The position numbers were made by a program, and so were the translations under genes. DNA of 64,000 nt, from the NCBI RefSeq assembly GCF_003331055.1, contig NZ_PUQD01000009.1, forward strand, positions 1 through 64,000, read 5' to 3'. The DNA is from Pseudomonas sp. AFG_SD02_1510_Pfu_092 (GTDB lineage: Bacteria > Pseudomonadota > Gammaproteobacteria > Pseudomonadales > Pseudomonadaceae). Each line of letters begins with the position of its first letter. The stretch's first letter is position 1. The notes under the pieces were generated by a model, which saw only the letters and a list, made by a program, of their open reading frames with translations, had not been told where the DNA came from and did not search any database. Below, one piece after another: positions 18,201 through 26,750 of this stretch.

Positions 18201-18835
18201 GGCCAAAGGGCCGGTTGCAGCAGTTCCACGACCAGTACCTGAAGCTGTTCCTGAGGGAAAACCTCGAAGCCCTCCAGGCCGGCCAGTCGGGGCAGTCGCT
18301 GATCCGCAGCGATGTGCTCGAACAGCTGGAACGGGCAGAGCGCATCCGCGAGACCTTCTTCGATCAGCGCGGAAACCTGAGCGTGCAGTTCAGCATCGAG
18401 CCCTTGGGGCTCAGCGCCAATCAACGCACCAGCCTGCTCGATCTGGATGGCCAGTTGATTTCCTACACCCACGGCCCGAGCCAGATCATCGGCATCGTCT
18501 GGCCCAACACGCTGGGGCAGCACGTGCGTAGCAACCTGACGCTGCTCAGGCAGAACGGCAACAGCAGCAGCCTGGAATACCGAGGGCCATGGTCGATGTT
18601 CCGCTTGCTCAGCCGGGGTTCGCTCAATGGCCGCACGGCGACCAGCGTGGACCTGAGTTTCAGGGCCGGAGATGGCGTGATGCGCTATCGGCTGAACGCG
18701 GAAAAAGCCTTCAACCCCATCACCCAGCAACCCTTCAAAGGCTTCCACTTGCCGCGCGGCCTGTTGCAACAGCCAGTCAATGGAGGGGAAGTGGTGCTAG
18801 CGGACGCGCCATCTATCGAACGCCAGCGCCGCTAA
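15206..18835 (+). CDS. tssM: TssM (IcmF/VasK), T6SS inner-membrane channel protein
   Basis: 1209 residues, normal length. Two N-terminal membrane helices lie near residues 21-41 and 59-79, and a third near 470-490. Between them is the cytoplasmic NTPase-like domain with a Walker A motif at 138-146 (GGVHAGKTS), so nucleotide binding is plausible. The large periplasmic part after residue 495 ends with the DUF1215 beta domain (FRLLSRGSLNGRTATSV region), which contacts TssJ. It starts within the tssA stop (ATGA). Confidence 0.96.
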   Translation: MNLTWKQLKRWALPLANRMGLAMPLLLALGIGLLLIAIWWLGPQWTWRARQPLANGADRVVASLLLVLVPLCFWLLLLRRRFRRLQAEREQAVAAEADRTLPLLRAQEKALDQALERYFANAGGRSALYRLPWYLVLGGVHAGKTSFIDRTEQNFALTRIDSAQARGRQDQVLAYPVGWWVSNDAVIIDPPGVFISQEAPAGASAEPCPGVPPAAPARLWQHLLGWLLRNRSQRALNGLVLVVDLPVLLHGTAEQRLALAHVLRTRLYEVSSQLGSRLPLYVVLSKFDLLDGFDQLYGKLSASGREKVLGFTFTLATVDSFDAWLVEYGEHYDRLISRLFEQVFDQLRRLDNAASAARLFTLHAQLVGLQPILLNFLRDTLASDRFTTPALVRGVYFSSVAQQGDMLNAFVREAAQPYTTTLPLREGKVPGKTSAYFIQHAFRQVIYRENGIAGDNVRVAGSKRRLLWAGSGVGVLAFCVVIASWQRYFDINDSKASTVLAKSREYSHHEVEQHLDPTGRNLLAPLEQIRDAVSVFGDYRAAWPGVADLGLYQGRAIGPRVDQAYLDLLSRRFLPALASGVIDAMNAAPPGSEQQMAALRVYRMLEDRHNRRSEWVEQWMARQWQQAFPGQGQLQRDLMQHLQYALAYADTELPQYRQRIAEVQQTLRQVPLPQRVYAGLKQQAEQQLHTGLDLRRQVGPAFDVVYQPSAASDQGDAGVLLAAMLTGKGFRDYFEPRTEGFADMAMIDQWALGERDRLDYSPADRDALVERLRNLYSSDYIDSWRRALNAFVIADFADLDHGVTILQQLAGPAAPLQRLLDTVRDNTQLLSPAGIEAATGAATAQLPRRNAEPPQVLAIQRAFAGLNAMSKATGDKPSYYDETLVALATVHDYAKAVQGSPDRGKAALHAVLQRFALSGHDPIGTLQRVATGLPEPLNQQVRKVAEQTAQVLNVEALRELERRWDADVYSFFQQRLAGRYPFVVRAPDAALDDFEAFFGPKGRLQQFHDQYLKLFLRENLEALQAGQSGQSLIRSDVLEQLERAERIRETFFDQRGNLSVQFSIEPLGLSANQRTSLLDLDGQLISYTHGPSQIIGIVWPNTLGQHVRSNLTLLRQNGNSSSLEYRGPWSMFRLLSRGSLNGRTATSVDLSFRAGDGVMRYRLNAEKAFNPITQQPFKGFHLPRGLLQQPVNGGEVVLADAPSIERQRR

Positions 18836-18875
18836 CCTCAATACACGCCGGGGCAGGGCCGGGCCGCCAGACAGC

Positions 18876-20732
18876 CTACTCCACCGCCTCGGCCACCCCT
18901 TGGTCTTCACCCAGGAAGCCGCCACTCTGGTGCCGCCACAACCGTGCGTAGGTACCATTCTTCGCCAGCAGTTCCACATGGGTGCCTTGCTCGACGATGC
19001 GCCCTTCATCGAGAACGATCAGCCGGTCCATGGCGGCAATGGTCGACAGCCGGTGGGCGATGGCGATGACGGTCTTGCCCTGCATCATTTCATCCAGGCT
19101 CTCCTGAATTGCCACTTCCACTTCCGAGTCCAGTGCACTGGTCGCTTCGTCCAGCAGCAGGATCGGCGCGTTCTTCAGCATCACCCGGGCAATGGCGATG
19201 CGCTGGCGCTGGCCGCCAGACAGCTTGATACCACGCTCGCCCACCAGCGTATCGTAACCGCTGTGGCCCTGCCGGTCGCTGAGCTGGCTGATGAAACCAT
19301 CGGCCTGCGCATTGGCTGCAGCGGCGCGGATTTGCGCTTCGGTGGCATCGGGGCGGCCGTAGGCGATGTTGTCGCGGATCGAGCGGTGCAAAAGCGAGGT
19401 GTCCTGGGTGACCATGCCGATGGCGCTACGCAGGCTGTCCTGAGTGACCTCGGCGATATTTTGCCCGTCGATGCGGATCGCGCCGCTGTCCACATCGTAG
19501 AACCGCAGCAGCAGGTTGATCAGCGTCGACTTGCCGGCGCCGGAGCGGCCCACCAGCCCCACTTTTTCGCCCGGGTGGATGTGCAGGCTCAGGTTGTCGA
19601 GCACCTGGCGCTCGCCGTTGTAATTGAAGCTGACCTGGTCGAAGGTTACCGCGCCGCCGCGGGCCACCAGCTCACCGGCGTTCGGCGCATCCTGCACCTT
19701 GGGGCCGCGGGTGAGGGTAGCCATGCCGTCCTGCACGGTGCCGATGTTCTCGAACAAAGAGGTCATCTGCCACATGATCCAGTGCGACATGCCGTTGATG
19801 CGCAAGGCCATGGCGGTGATCGCCGCAACGGCCCCGGTGCCGACCTGGCCTTGGTGCCACAGCCACAGCGCATAACCACCGGCGCCCAGGATCAGGCCCA
19901 CCACCAGCGCCTGGTTGACGATTTCAAACTGGCTCACCAGGCGCATCTGGCGAAAGCCTGTCTGCTTGAAGTCTTCCATGGCCGCGCGCGCGAAGTGCGC
20001 TTCACGTCGGGAGTGCGAGAACAGCTTTACCGTGGTGATGTTGGTATACGCGTCCGACACCCGCCCGGTCATCGACGACCGCGCATGCGCCTGCTCCTGG
20101 CCGACCTTGCCCAGGCGTGGCACGAAATACAGCATGGCCAGCCCGAACAGCAGCAGCCAGGCAATGAACGGCAGCATCAGCTTCAAGGCGAAGCCGCCGG
20201 CCAGGGCGATGATGGCAATGAAGTACACGCCAATGCCGGGCAGGATCTCGATGACGGTGAACAGCACTTCACGCACCGCCAATGCCGTTTGCATGACCTT
20301 GGTGGTGACCCTGCCAGAGAACTCGTCTGAGAAAAACGACAGGCTCTGGCGCAGCATCAGCCGGTGGAAGTCCCAGCGCAGGCGCAGCGGCAGATTGATC
20401 GCCAGTACCTGGTGCTGCACCATCGTGCGCAGCGCCACCAAGCCGATGCTGATCAGCAGGACGATGCCGATTCCCCACAGTACGCGGCTTTCTTCGGCCT
20501 GCGCAGCAGCACCGCCGGTCTGCCAGGCCGCGAGCAGGTCGACCACCTGGCCGAGGAAGGCGAACAGCCAGGCTTCGTAAATCGACACCCCGGCGCTGAG
20601 CAACGCAAGCGCCAGGATGTAACCACGTGCCCCGCGGGTACAGGCCCACATGAAGCGCAACAGGCCAACCGGCGGTGGCGGGACCTCGTCAGGCGGGAAG
20701 GGGTCGAGCCATCGTTCAAAAATACGCAGCAT
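18876..20732 (-). CDS. ABC exporter, fused permease-ATPase (MsbA/ABCB type)
   Basis: 618 residues: an N-terminal transmembrane domain of about six helices (residues 20-310) and a C-terminal ATPase. Walker A is GRSGAGKST, the signature is LSGGQRQR and Walker B is ILLLDEATSALD followed by AIAHRLSTI, all intact. It should act as a homodimeric exporter, substrate unknown (lipid or drug are the common classes). Start at 20732; the frame is open to 20828. It converges with tssM, only 40 bp away, and is divergent from the LysR gene. No neighbour suggests a substrate. Confidence 0.92.
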   Translation of the reverse strand: MLRIFERWLDPFPPDEVPPPPVGLLRFMWACTRGARGYILALALLSAGVSIYEAWLFAFLGQVVDLLAAWQTGGAAAQAEESRVLWGIGIVLLISIGLVALRTMVQHQVLAINLPLRLRWDFHRLMLRQSLSFFSDEFSGRVTTKVMQTALAVREVLFTVIEILPGIGVYFIAIIALAGGFALKLMLPFIAWLLLFGLAMLYFVPRLGKVGQEQAHARSSMTGRVSDAYTNITTVKLFSHSRREAHFARAAMEDFKQTGFRQMRLVSQFEIVNQALVVGLILGAGGYALWLWHQGQVGTGAVAAITAMALRINGMSHWIMWQMTSLFENIGTVQDGMATLTRGPKVQDAPNAGELVARGGAVTFDQVSFNYNGERQVLDNLSLHIHPGEKVGLVGRSGAGKSTLINLLLRFYDVDSGAIRIDGQNIAEVTQDSLRSAIGMVTQDTSLLHRSIRDNIAYGRPDATEAQIRAAAANAQADGFISQLSDRQGHSGYDTLVGERGIKLSGGQRQRIAIARVMLKNAPILLLDEATSALDSEVEVAIQESLDEMMQGKTVIAIAHRLSTIAAMDRLIVLDEGRIVEQGTHVELLAKNGTYARLWRHQSGGFLGEDQGVAEAVE

Positions 20733-20978
20733 GCTGGTCTCCGAATGCAGGGTTTGCCTGGCCGCTAACCATACAGAACGCTCAGGGCTGCAGGGGTTCG
20801 TGCGGTTTTCGGGGTAACCTTTGCGCATCCGGGTGTCGCTCGCAATAGCGCAGGCCGCACCGTTGCAATTAATTACATTTAGCCTTGATCGGGGAAGCGC
20901 GGGCAGCCATCGACTTCCCTGGCCGATGAAGGTAGCCTCGTGGACTACTGCTGATCAGCCAATAGAAAAATCATCGCC

Positions 20979-21884
20979 ATGCCTGCAGGTTTCCCCGGGT
21001 TGCCCTCACTCAATGCACTACGGGTGTTCGAAGTGGTGGCGCGCCACTTGAACTTCCGCCTGGCGGCCGAGGAAATCGGTGTCACCCAGGCGGCCGTGGC
21101 CCAGCAGATACGCGGCCTGGAAGCCGGCCTGCAGGTTCGCCTGTTCGAGCGCTTGCCGCGCGGCCTTGGCCTGACCGACGCCGGCCACGCCTACAGCACC
21201 AGCGTACGCAACGCCCTGGCGATGATCGACGAAGCCACGCGGCTGCTGCGCCCGGCACCCGCGCATCTTACGGTCAGCGTAACGCCAACCTTTGCCTCGA
21301 AATGGCTGATCCCCAGGCTTGGGGATTTTGCCGAGCGCAACCCCGAGATTGACCTGCGGGTGTTGGCCACCGAGCGGCTTTCGCACTTTCATACCGATGC
21401 TGTGGACCTGGCCGTGCGTTATGGCCAGCCGCCGTTCGCCAACGGGTTGAACGCCGAGTTGCTGATGGCCCCGGCGGTGATCGCGGTGGCCAGCCCTGGG
21501 TTGTTGGCCAGCGCAGGCTGGCCCGGGGATTTCGCCGCCTTGCAGCGTTATGTGGCGTTACACGATGCGCACAACTTCTGGCCGCAGTTTTGCGCTACGG
21601 TGTTTCCAGGCCACCCGCCAGCCACGGCGAAGACCGTGCGCTTCAACCAGACCTCGCTGGCCATCGAAGCCGCCATCGGCGGGCAGGGCATCACCCTGGC
21701 CAGCCAGGCCTTCGTCAGCGATGACCTCGCCGCCGGCCGGCTGGTGCAGGTATTCCCCCAGCAACTGCGGCTGGACAAGGCGTTCTACCTGGTGTGGCCG
21801 CGCAAGGCGCAGCCGCCCGCGGCCCTGCCCATCGTCATGGCCTGGCTAAAGGCTCAGGTAGGCGAAAGAAAATCTACTGTCTAG
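20979..21884 (+). CDS. LysR-family regulator, GcvA-like
   Basis: 301 residues. A winged helix-turn-helix occupies about residues 8-66 (LNALRVFEVVARHLNFRLAA and VTQAAVAQQIRGLE), followed by a periplasmic-binding-like effector domain with VSVTPTFASKWLIPRLGDF and DLAVRYG, the pattern of the GcvA/AmpR-like subgroup. It lies 82 bp before an SDR gene on the same strand and is divergent from the ABC exporter gene, so either could be its target. I see no clear T-N11-A operator. Confidence 0.9.
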   Translation: MPAGFPGLPSLNALRVFEVVARHLNFRLAAEEIGVTQAAVAQQIRGLEAGLQVRLFERLPRGLGLTDAGHAYSTSVRNALAMIDEATRLLRPAPAHLTVSVTPTFASKWLIPRLGDFAERNPEIDLRVLATERLSHFHTDAVDLAVRYGQPPFANGLNAELLMAPAVIAVASPGLLASAGWPGDFAALQRYVALHDAHNFWPQFCATVFPGHPPATAKTVRFNQTSLAIEAAIGGQGITLASQAFVSDDLAAGRLVQVFPQQLRLDKAFYLVWPRKAQPPAALPIVMAWLKAQVGERKSTV

Positions 21885-21966
21885 GCAACGCCAGGCTGTC
21901 TCCCTGCGTACCGGCATGGCTGCTAGGGTGAATGCACGTGCAGAATCCATCATCGAAGGGGGCAAT

Positions 21967-22671
21967 ATGTCTGGGAACAAAGTAGCCATCATCACCGCCG
22001 GTGGCAGCGGCATGGGCGCAGCTGCGGCGCGGCGCCTGGCTGCCGAGGGCTTCAAGGTCGGCATCCTGTCGTCCTCGGGCAAGGGCGAAGCGCTGGCCAG
22101 GGAACTGGGCGGTATCGGGGTTACCGGCAGCAACCAGTCGCTCGAGGACCTGCAGCGCCTGGTGGATGCCGTGGTCGAGCAGTGGGGGCGCGTCGATGTG
22201 CTGGTCAACAGCGCTGGCCACGGTCCGCGCGCACCGATCCTGGAAATCAGCGACGAAGACTGGCACAAAGGTATGGACACCTACCTGCTCAATGTCATCC
22301 GCCCGACACGCCTGGTCACGCCGATCATGCAGCGGCAGCAGGGCGGGGTGATCATCAACATCTCCACTGCCTGGGCATTCGAGCCCAACGAAATGTTCCC
22401 CACATCCGCCGTGTTCCGCGCGGGGCTGGCCGCATTCAGCAAGATTTTCGCCGACACCTATGCCGCCGACAATGTGCGCATCAACAACGTGTTGCCTGGC
22501 TGGATCGACAGCCTGCCGGCGACGGAACAGCGTCGCGACAGCGTCCCGCTCAAGCGTTATGGCAGTAGCGAGGAGATTGCCGCGACCATTGCCTTTCTCG
22601 CCAGCGAAGGCGCCGCCTATATCACCGGGCAGAACATCAAGGTCGATGGCGGCCTGACGCGTAGCGTCTGA
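21967..22671 (+). CDS. SDR-family protein with atypical active site
   Basis: 234 residues, start at 21967 chosen because GAAGGGGG lies 5 bases upstream. The Rossmann nucleotide loop is TAGGSGMG (residues 10-17), with NSAG at 81-84 and a Ser at 133 (NIS). At the position where classical short-chain dehydrogenases have YxxxK, this protein reads S147-A-V-F-R151, so the catalytic Tyr and Lys are both missing. PGWIDSLP and DGGLTRSV at the C-terminus are otherwise SDR-like. It may be a nucleotide-binding pseudoenzyme or use another mechanism. Substrate unknown. Confidence 0.85.
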   Translation: MSGNKVAIITAGGSGMGAAAARRLAAEGFKVGILSSSGKGEALARELGGIGVTGSNQSLEDLQRLVDAVVEQWGRVDVLVNSAGHGPRAPILEISDEDWHKGMDTYLLNVIRPTRLVTPIMQRQQGGVIINISTAWAFEPNEMFPTSAVFRAGLAAFSKIFADTYAADNVRINNVLPGWIDSLPATEQRRDSVPLKRYGSSEEIAATIAFLASEGAAYITGQNIKVDGGLTRSV

Positions 22672-22725
22672 CCGCCGTCAGCGTGCTGCGGTTGGCAGCA
22701 TGGCCGAGCCTTGAGCCTTGGTCAG

Positions 22726-23058
22726 TCAGCGGTCATGTTTCGAAGAAGACCGCCCGGGTGCATTGTGTTCCCTGGAATGGGCAGTGGCCGAGCGGGTAGT
22801 ACCACGGCCATTGTCATCGTTGCGCAGGCTGCCATAGTGATTACCGCTCTCGCCATGGTTGCGCGTGGCCTTGCCGGCGTGATCGCTTTCATAACCGCCA
22901 CCATTGCCGTTGACGCCCCCCTTGCCGCCGCCATGCCCACCGCCGTTGCCACCGCCCTTGGCATACGCTGAACCAATCGGTGAAACACTGGCCGGCAACA
23001 ATGCGGTTGCGCCGAATGCCAGGGCACAGGTAAAGACGGCTAGCAGGGTTTTTTTCAT
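22726..23058 (-). CDS. Small glycine-rich secreted protein
   Basis: 110 residues. Start at 23058 (MKKTLLAVFTCALAF) gives a clear Sec signal peptide with cleavage near SAYA/KGG at about residue 36. The mature part begins with Gly/Asn/His-rich repeats (GGGNGGGHGGGKGG) and ends with a polar, Arg/Ser/His-rich tail. No catalytic motif is visible. Its function is unknown to me. It is convergent with the SDR gene and lies about 100 bp beyond kup on the same strand. Confidence 0.75.
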   Translation of the reverse strand: MKKTLLAVFTCALAFGATALLPASVSPIGSAYAKGGGNGGGHGGGKGGVNGNGGGYESDHAGKATRNHGESGNHYGSLRNDDNGRGTTRSATAHSREHNAPGRSSSKHDR

Positions 23059-23158
23059 GTGTGTTCGCCTCCAGAAGGCGTAGGGGGGAGCTTGGGTGCG
23101 GATACGACACAGGCTTTCTATTTTAGTTCCAGCCAGCGGCATGCACCTGGCGGTCAGT

Positions 23159-25060
23159 TCAGATCTCGACCTGAGTGCCCAGCTCGATCACTCGGTTCAG
23201 CGGCAGTTTGAAGTACTTCAGGTTGCTGTTGGCGTTCTTCAGCAAGAAGGCAAACAAGTGTTCCCGCCAGCGCGCCATGCCCATCCGCTTGCCGGCAATG
23301 ACGGTTTCCCGGCTGAGGAAATAGGTGGTGCGCATGGGGCCGAACGCCAGGTCCGCACGCTGGCAGCGGCTTAGCGCCAGCGGCACATCGGGCTCTTCGA
23401 TGAAACCGAAATGCACGTTCATGCGGAAGAAACCGTCACCATAGGCCTCTACCTCGCAGCGCTTGTCAGCACTGACCCGCGGTGCATCCTCGAACACCAC
23501 GGTCAACAGCACCACTTGTTCATGCAGCACCTGGTTATGCAGCAGGTTGTGCAACAACGCGTGCGGCACCGCCTCGGGCCTGGCGGACAGGAATACCGCC
23601 GTGCCGCCCACGCGGTGAGGTGGCTGGGCCTTGAGGCTGGCAATGAACAGGTCCAGCGGCAGCGAGCTCTCGTCCAGGCGCTCGACAATGATTCTGCGCC
23701 CGCGCTTCCAGGTGGTCATCAGGACGAACAGCGCCAACCCCGCTATGACCGGAAACGCACCGCCCTGGAAAATCTTCGGTGCGTTGGCGGCAAAATACAG
23801 GCTGTCGACCAGCAGCAAGGCCAGCAGCATCGGCACCGCCAGCCAGCGAGGTGCCTTCCACAGCAACAGCACCACGGCCGATGCCAGCAGGGTGGTGATC
23901 AGCATGGTCCCGGTCACGGCAACGCCATAGGCCGCCGCAAGCGCACCGGACGACTCGAAGCCGACCACCAGCAGCACCACGCCAACCATCAGCGCCCAAT
24001 TCACCATGCCGATGTAGATCTGCCCCTGTTCCTCGCTGGAAGTGTGCTGGATGAACATGCGTGGTACGTAGCCCAGCTGGATGGCCTGGCGGGTCAGCGA
24101 GAACGCACCGGAGATCACGGCCTGGGAGGCGATGATGGTGGCCAGTGTCGCCAGCCCGACCATCGGCAGCAGGGCCCACTCGGGTGCCAGCAGATAGAAC
24201 GGGTTGCGCACTGCCTGCGGGTCGCCGAGGATCAACGCGCCCTGGCCGAAGTAGTTCAGCAGCAGGCCGGGCAGCACCAGCAAGAACCAGGCCCGGGCAA
24301 TCGGTTTGCGGCCAAAGTGGCCCATGTCGGCGTAGAGCGCTTCGGCGCCGGTCAGCGCCAGCACCACCGCACCCAGAATCGCTACGCCCATGCCCGGGTG
24401 CAGCACGAAGAATTTCACCGCCCACAGCGGGTTGAGCGCCTGCAGCACTTCCGGGCGCTGGACGATGCCCTGCACGCCCAGCGCCCCCAGCACGATGAAC
24501 CACACCACCATGATCGGCCCGAACAGAATGCCGATGCGCGCAGTGCCGTGCTTCTGGATCAGAAACAAGGCCACCAGCACCACTACCGACAGCGGCACGA
24601 CCCAGTGTTCGATACCGTCGAAGGCCAGTTGCAGCCCCTCGACCGCCGATAGCACGGAAATCGCCGGGGTGATCATGCTGTCGCCGTAGAACAGCGCGGC
24701 GCCGAACAGGCCGAGCAGCACCAGCAGCCTGCCCAGCCGCTTGTACGGCGCTGCCGCCCGATGGGCCAGGGCGGTCAGGGCCATGATGCCGCCTTCGCCC
24801 TGGTTGTCGGCCCGCAGGATGAACAACACGTACTTGAGCGACACCACCCACAGCAACGACCAGAACACCAGCGACAACACGCCGAGTACCCCGGCCGTGT
24901 TGGCCTGCACGCCATAGTGACCGGCGAACACCTCCTTGAGGGTGTACAGCGGGCTGGTGCCGATATCGCCATACACCACGCCGACAGCGGCGACGAGCAT
25001 ACCGATGGCGTTGGTCTTGCCGGGAAGGGATTGGTTTGCGGTAACGGTGGGCTGGCTCAC
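23159..25060 (-). CDS. kup: Kup/TrkD potassium:proton symporter
   Basis: 633 residues, normal Kup length. The N-terminal half has about 12 membrane helices, starting at [24 protein letters not shown], whose GDIGTSPLY is the family signature. [18 protein letters not shown] and [12 protein letters not shown] are further hallmarks. The C-terminal 180 residues form the cytoplasmic domain. It mediates low-affinity K+ uptake independent of ATP. It is probably monocistronic; the 160-bp gap on its right holds the terminator of the MFS gene. Confidence 0.96.
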   Translation of the reverse strand: MSQPTVTANQSLPGKTNAIGMLVAAVGVVYGDIGTSPLYTLKEVFAGHYGVQANTAGVLGVLSLVFWSLLWVVSLKYVLFILRADNQGEGGIMALTALAHRAAAPYKRLGRLLVLLGLFGAALFYGDSMITPAISVLSAVEGLQLAFDGIEHWVVPLSVVVLVALFLIQKHGTARIGILFGPIMVVWFIVLGALGVQGIVQRPEVLQALNPLWAVKFFVLHPGMGVAILGAVVLALTGAEALYADMGHFGRKPIARAWFLLVLPGLLLNYFGQGALILGDPQAVRNPFYLLAPEWALLPMVGLATLATIIASQAVISGAFSLTRQAIQLGYVPRMFIQHTSSEEQGQIYIGMVNWALMVGVVLLVVGFESSGALAAAYGVAVTGTMLITTLLASAVVLLLWKAPRWLAVPMLLALLLVDSLYFAANAPKIFQGGAFPVIAGLALFVLMTTWKRGRRIIVERLDESSLPLDLFIASLKAQPPHRVGGTAVFLSARPEAVPHALLHNLLHNQVLHEQVVLLTVVFEDAPRVSADKRCEVEAYGDGFFRMNVHFGFIEEPDVPLALSRCQRADLAFGPMRTTYFLSRETVIAGKRMGMARWREHLFAFLLKNANSNLKYFKLPLNRVIELGTQVEI

Positions 25061-25160
25061 TCAGGGCTTCTCTGGACGGGCGGGTAGAAGTGCATGCCAT
25101 CCCTGGCCATCGCGCGGCCAGTATTCCTTGAAGCGGTCGGTCCAGTCGTAAAAAGAACGT

Positions 25161-25199
25161 AAAAAATCAGCGCTGCAGCCCCTGCCGGGGCGGCAGCGC
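25161..25199 (-). terminator. Intrinsic terminator after MFS exporter gene
   Basis: GCGCTGC (25170-25176) pairs with GCAGCGC (25193-25199), with an inner CCCC/GGGG stem. On the leftward strand this is followed by TGATTTTTT (A-run at 25161-25166 on the + strand). It starts 21 bases after the stop of the MFS gene. Confidence 0.8.
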
Positions 25200-25220
25200 A
25201 TATCGATGCAGCGGCGGCAA

Positions 25221-26462
25221 TCAGCCAGGTTGCGCCGCGAGGCTGTTGCTGACGTTACGCCCCAGCACCAGCACCGTGGCGAAACCGCAGCCCACCAGCG
25301 CCGTGGCCAGGCTCAACAGCACCGAGCTGCCCAGCTGGTCGACGATCCGCCCGCCGAAGAACGAGCCCAGCGCGATGATCACCTGGAACATGGCGACGAA
25401 CAGCGGCATGCCGCGTTCCACATCCTTGGGCGCGACGACGAACATCCAGATGCTGGCGCATGCCGGGAAGGCGCCGAACGCGAAGCCCCACAGCCCGATC
25501 AGCATCGCCGCGCCGGTCATGCCGGTGGCGAAATGGGGGAACAGGGCGGTGCTGGCGCCGATCATCAGCGCTACCAGCAGCAGGGTGTGGCGCACACTGC
25601 GGTTGGCGGCAAAACCGGCGAAGATGTTGCCGAAAACCCCGGCCACGCCATAAAGCAGCAGCAAGGAGCCAATGGTCGGCCCATCGAAGCCGGAACTCTG
25701 TTTGAAGAACGGCGCGACATAGGTGTAGGCGGCAAAGTGCGCCAGGCCGATCAGCAGCACGGCGATCAGGCCAACCCGCGCTTGTGGGTTGATGAACAGC
25801 GCCGGCAGGTCGCTGATGCGAATGGCCTTGTCCGGGGTCAGGCGCGGCAGCAGCAGGACCTGCGCAAGCAGCACCGGTACGCCCACCAGCGCGGTGACCA
25901 GAAAGGTCATGCGCCAGCCCAGCAGGCCACTTAGCCAGGTGCCTACTGGCACGCCCAGCACGGTGGCCAGGGTGACCCCGACCATGATGATCGAGGTGGC
26001 CTGAGCCACGCCGACCCCCTTGGGCGCCAGGCGCCCGCTGAGGGCAATAGCGGTCGCCCAGAAGCCGCCGATGCTGACGCCCAGCAGCACGCGACCGAAC
26101 AGCAGCAGGCTGAAGTCACTGGCGTAGGCCACCACTGCGTTGGCGATGATCATGATCAGCGTCAGGCCGATCAGCAGGTAGCGCCGGTCCAGGGTGCCAA
26201 TGCCCACCGACAGCAACGGGGCGGCGAGGGCGGCCATGATTCCGGGCAGGGTCACCATCAGCCCGGCGTGGCCGGCACTGATGCCGAGGTCGCTGGCGAC
26301 ATCGTTGAGTACGCCGACCGGCAGGAACTCGCTGGTCACCAGGGCGAAGGCACCCACCGCGACCGAGAGAATCGCCAGCCACTGCTGGCTGACGCTTTGT
26401 TGATTATGTTCGGGGAGGCCGCGAGGGGCCTGGCTGGCACTTGGCATGAATGTGGATTCCAA
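25221..26462 (-). CDS. MFS exporter, DHA1 family (AraJ/NepI-like)
   Basis: 413 residues with 12 predicted membrane helices. ALVTSEFLPVGVLNDVASDLGIS near residue 40 and the RVLLGVSIGGFWATAIALSGRLAPK segment resemble DHA1 efflux proteins such as sugar or purine-nucleoside exporters. The start is uncertain: Met1 at 26462 or Met6 at 26447. A strong terminator follows. No adjacent regulator suggests its substrate. Confidence 0.88.
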   Translation of the reverse strand: MESTFMPSASQAPRGLPEHNQQSVSQQWLAILSVAVGAFALVTSEFLPVGVLNDVASDLGISAGHAGLMVTLPGIMAALAAPLLSVGIGTLDRRYLLIGLTLIMIIANAVVAYASDFSLLLFGRVLLGVSIGGFWATAIALSGRLAPKGVGVAQATSIIMVGVTLATVLGVPVGTWLSGLLGWRMTFLVTALVGVPVLLAQVLLLPRLTPDKAIRISDLPALFINPQARVGLIAVLLIGLAHFAAYTYVAPFFKQSSGFDGPTIGSLLLLYGVAGVFGNIFAGFAANRSVRHTLLLVALMIGASTALFPHFATGMTGAAMLIGLWGFAFGAFPACASIWMFVVAPKDVERGMPLFVAMFQVIIALGSFFGGRIVDQLGSSVLLSLATALVGCGFATVLVLGRNVSNSLAAQPG

Positions 26463-26622
26463 GAGAGAAGAGGTCGCCTGACGCAGGCGCAGGAGCGGGG
26501 CAAAACCGGACGGCGATTATAAGTGGCGTTTTTGCGCGGCCAACAGGCGGGACGGTCGATAATGAACATCAGCGCAATCGATGAAACGCCTGGCGCAGGG
26601 AGCGGCAGGCGCGCCGCAGAAT

Positions 26623-26711
26623 CCTGTGGGAGCGGGCATGCCCGCGAAGAAGGCGACGCGGTGTCTGGCACCGGCTACGCCGGTGTTCGCGGGCGCGCCC
26701 GCTCCCACAGG
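26623..26711. repeat. REP pair (inverted), TGTGGGAGCGGG class
   Basis: CCTGTGGGAGCGGGC on the left and GCCCGCTCCCACAGG on the right face each other across about 60 bp containing the smaller palindrome ACCGGCTACGCCGGT. This is the common P. putida BIME layout, here between the MFS gene and the stress-protein gene. Confidence 0.9.
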
Positions 26712-26750
26712 TACAGCACTAGGCTTGCGGCCATGGGGGCGGGGTTCAGC

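Noticed and set aside
21900..21966. LysR operator between the LysR gene and the SDR gene
   Set aside because: No convincing T-N11-A dyad is visible in the 82-bp gap, so no site is reported.
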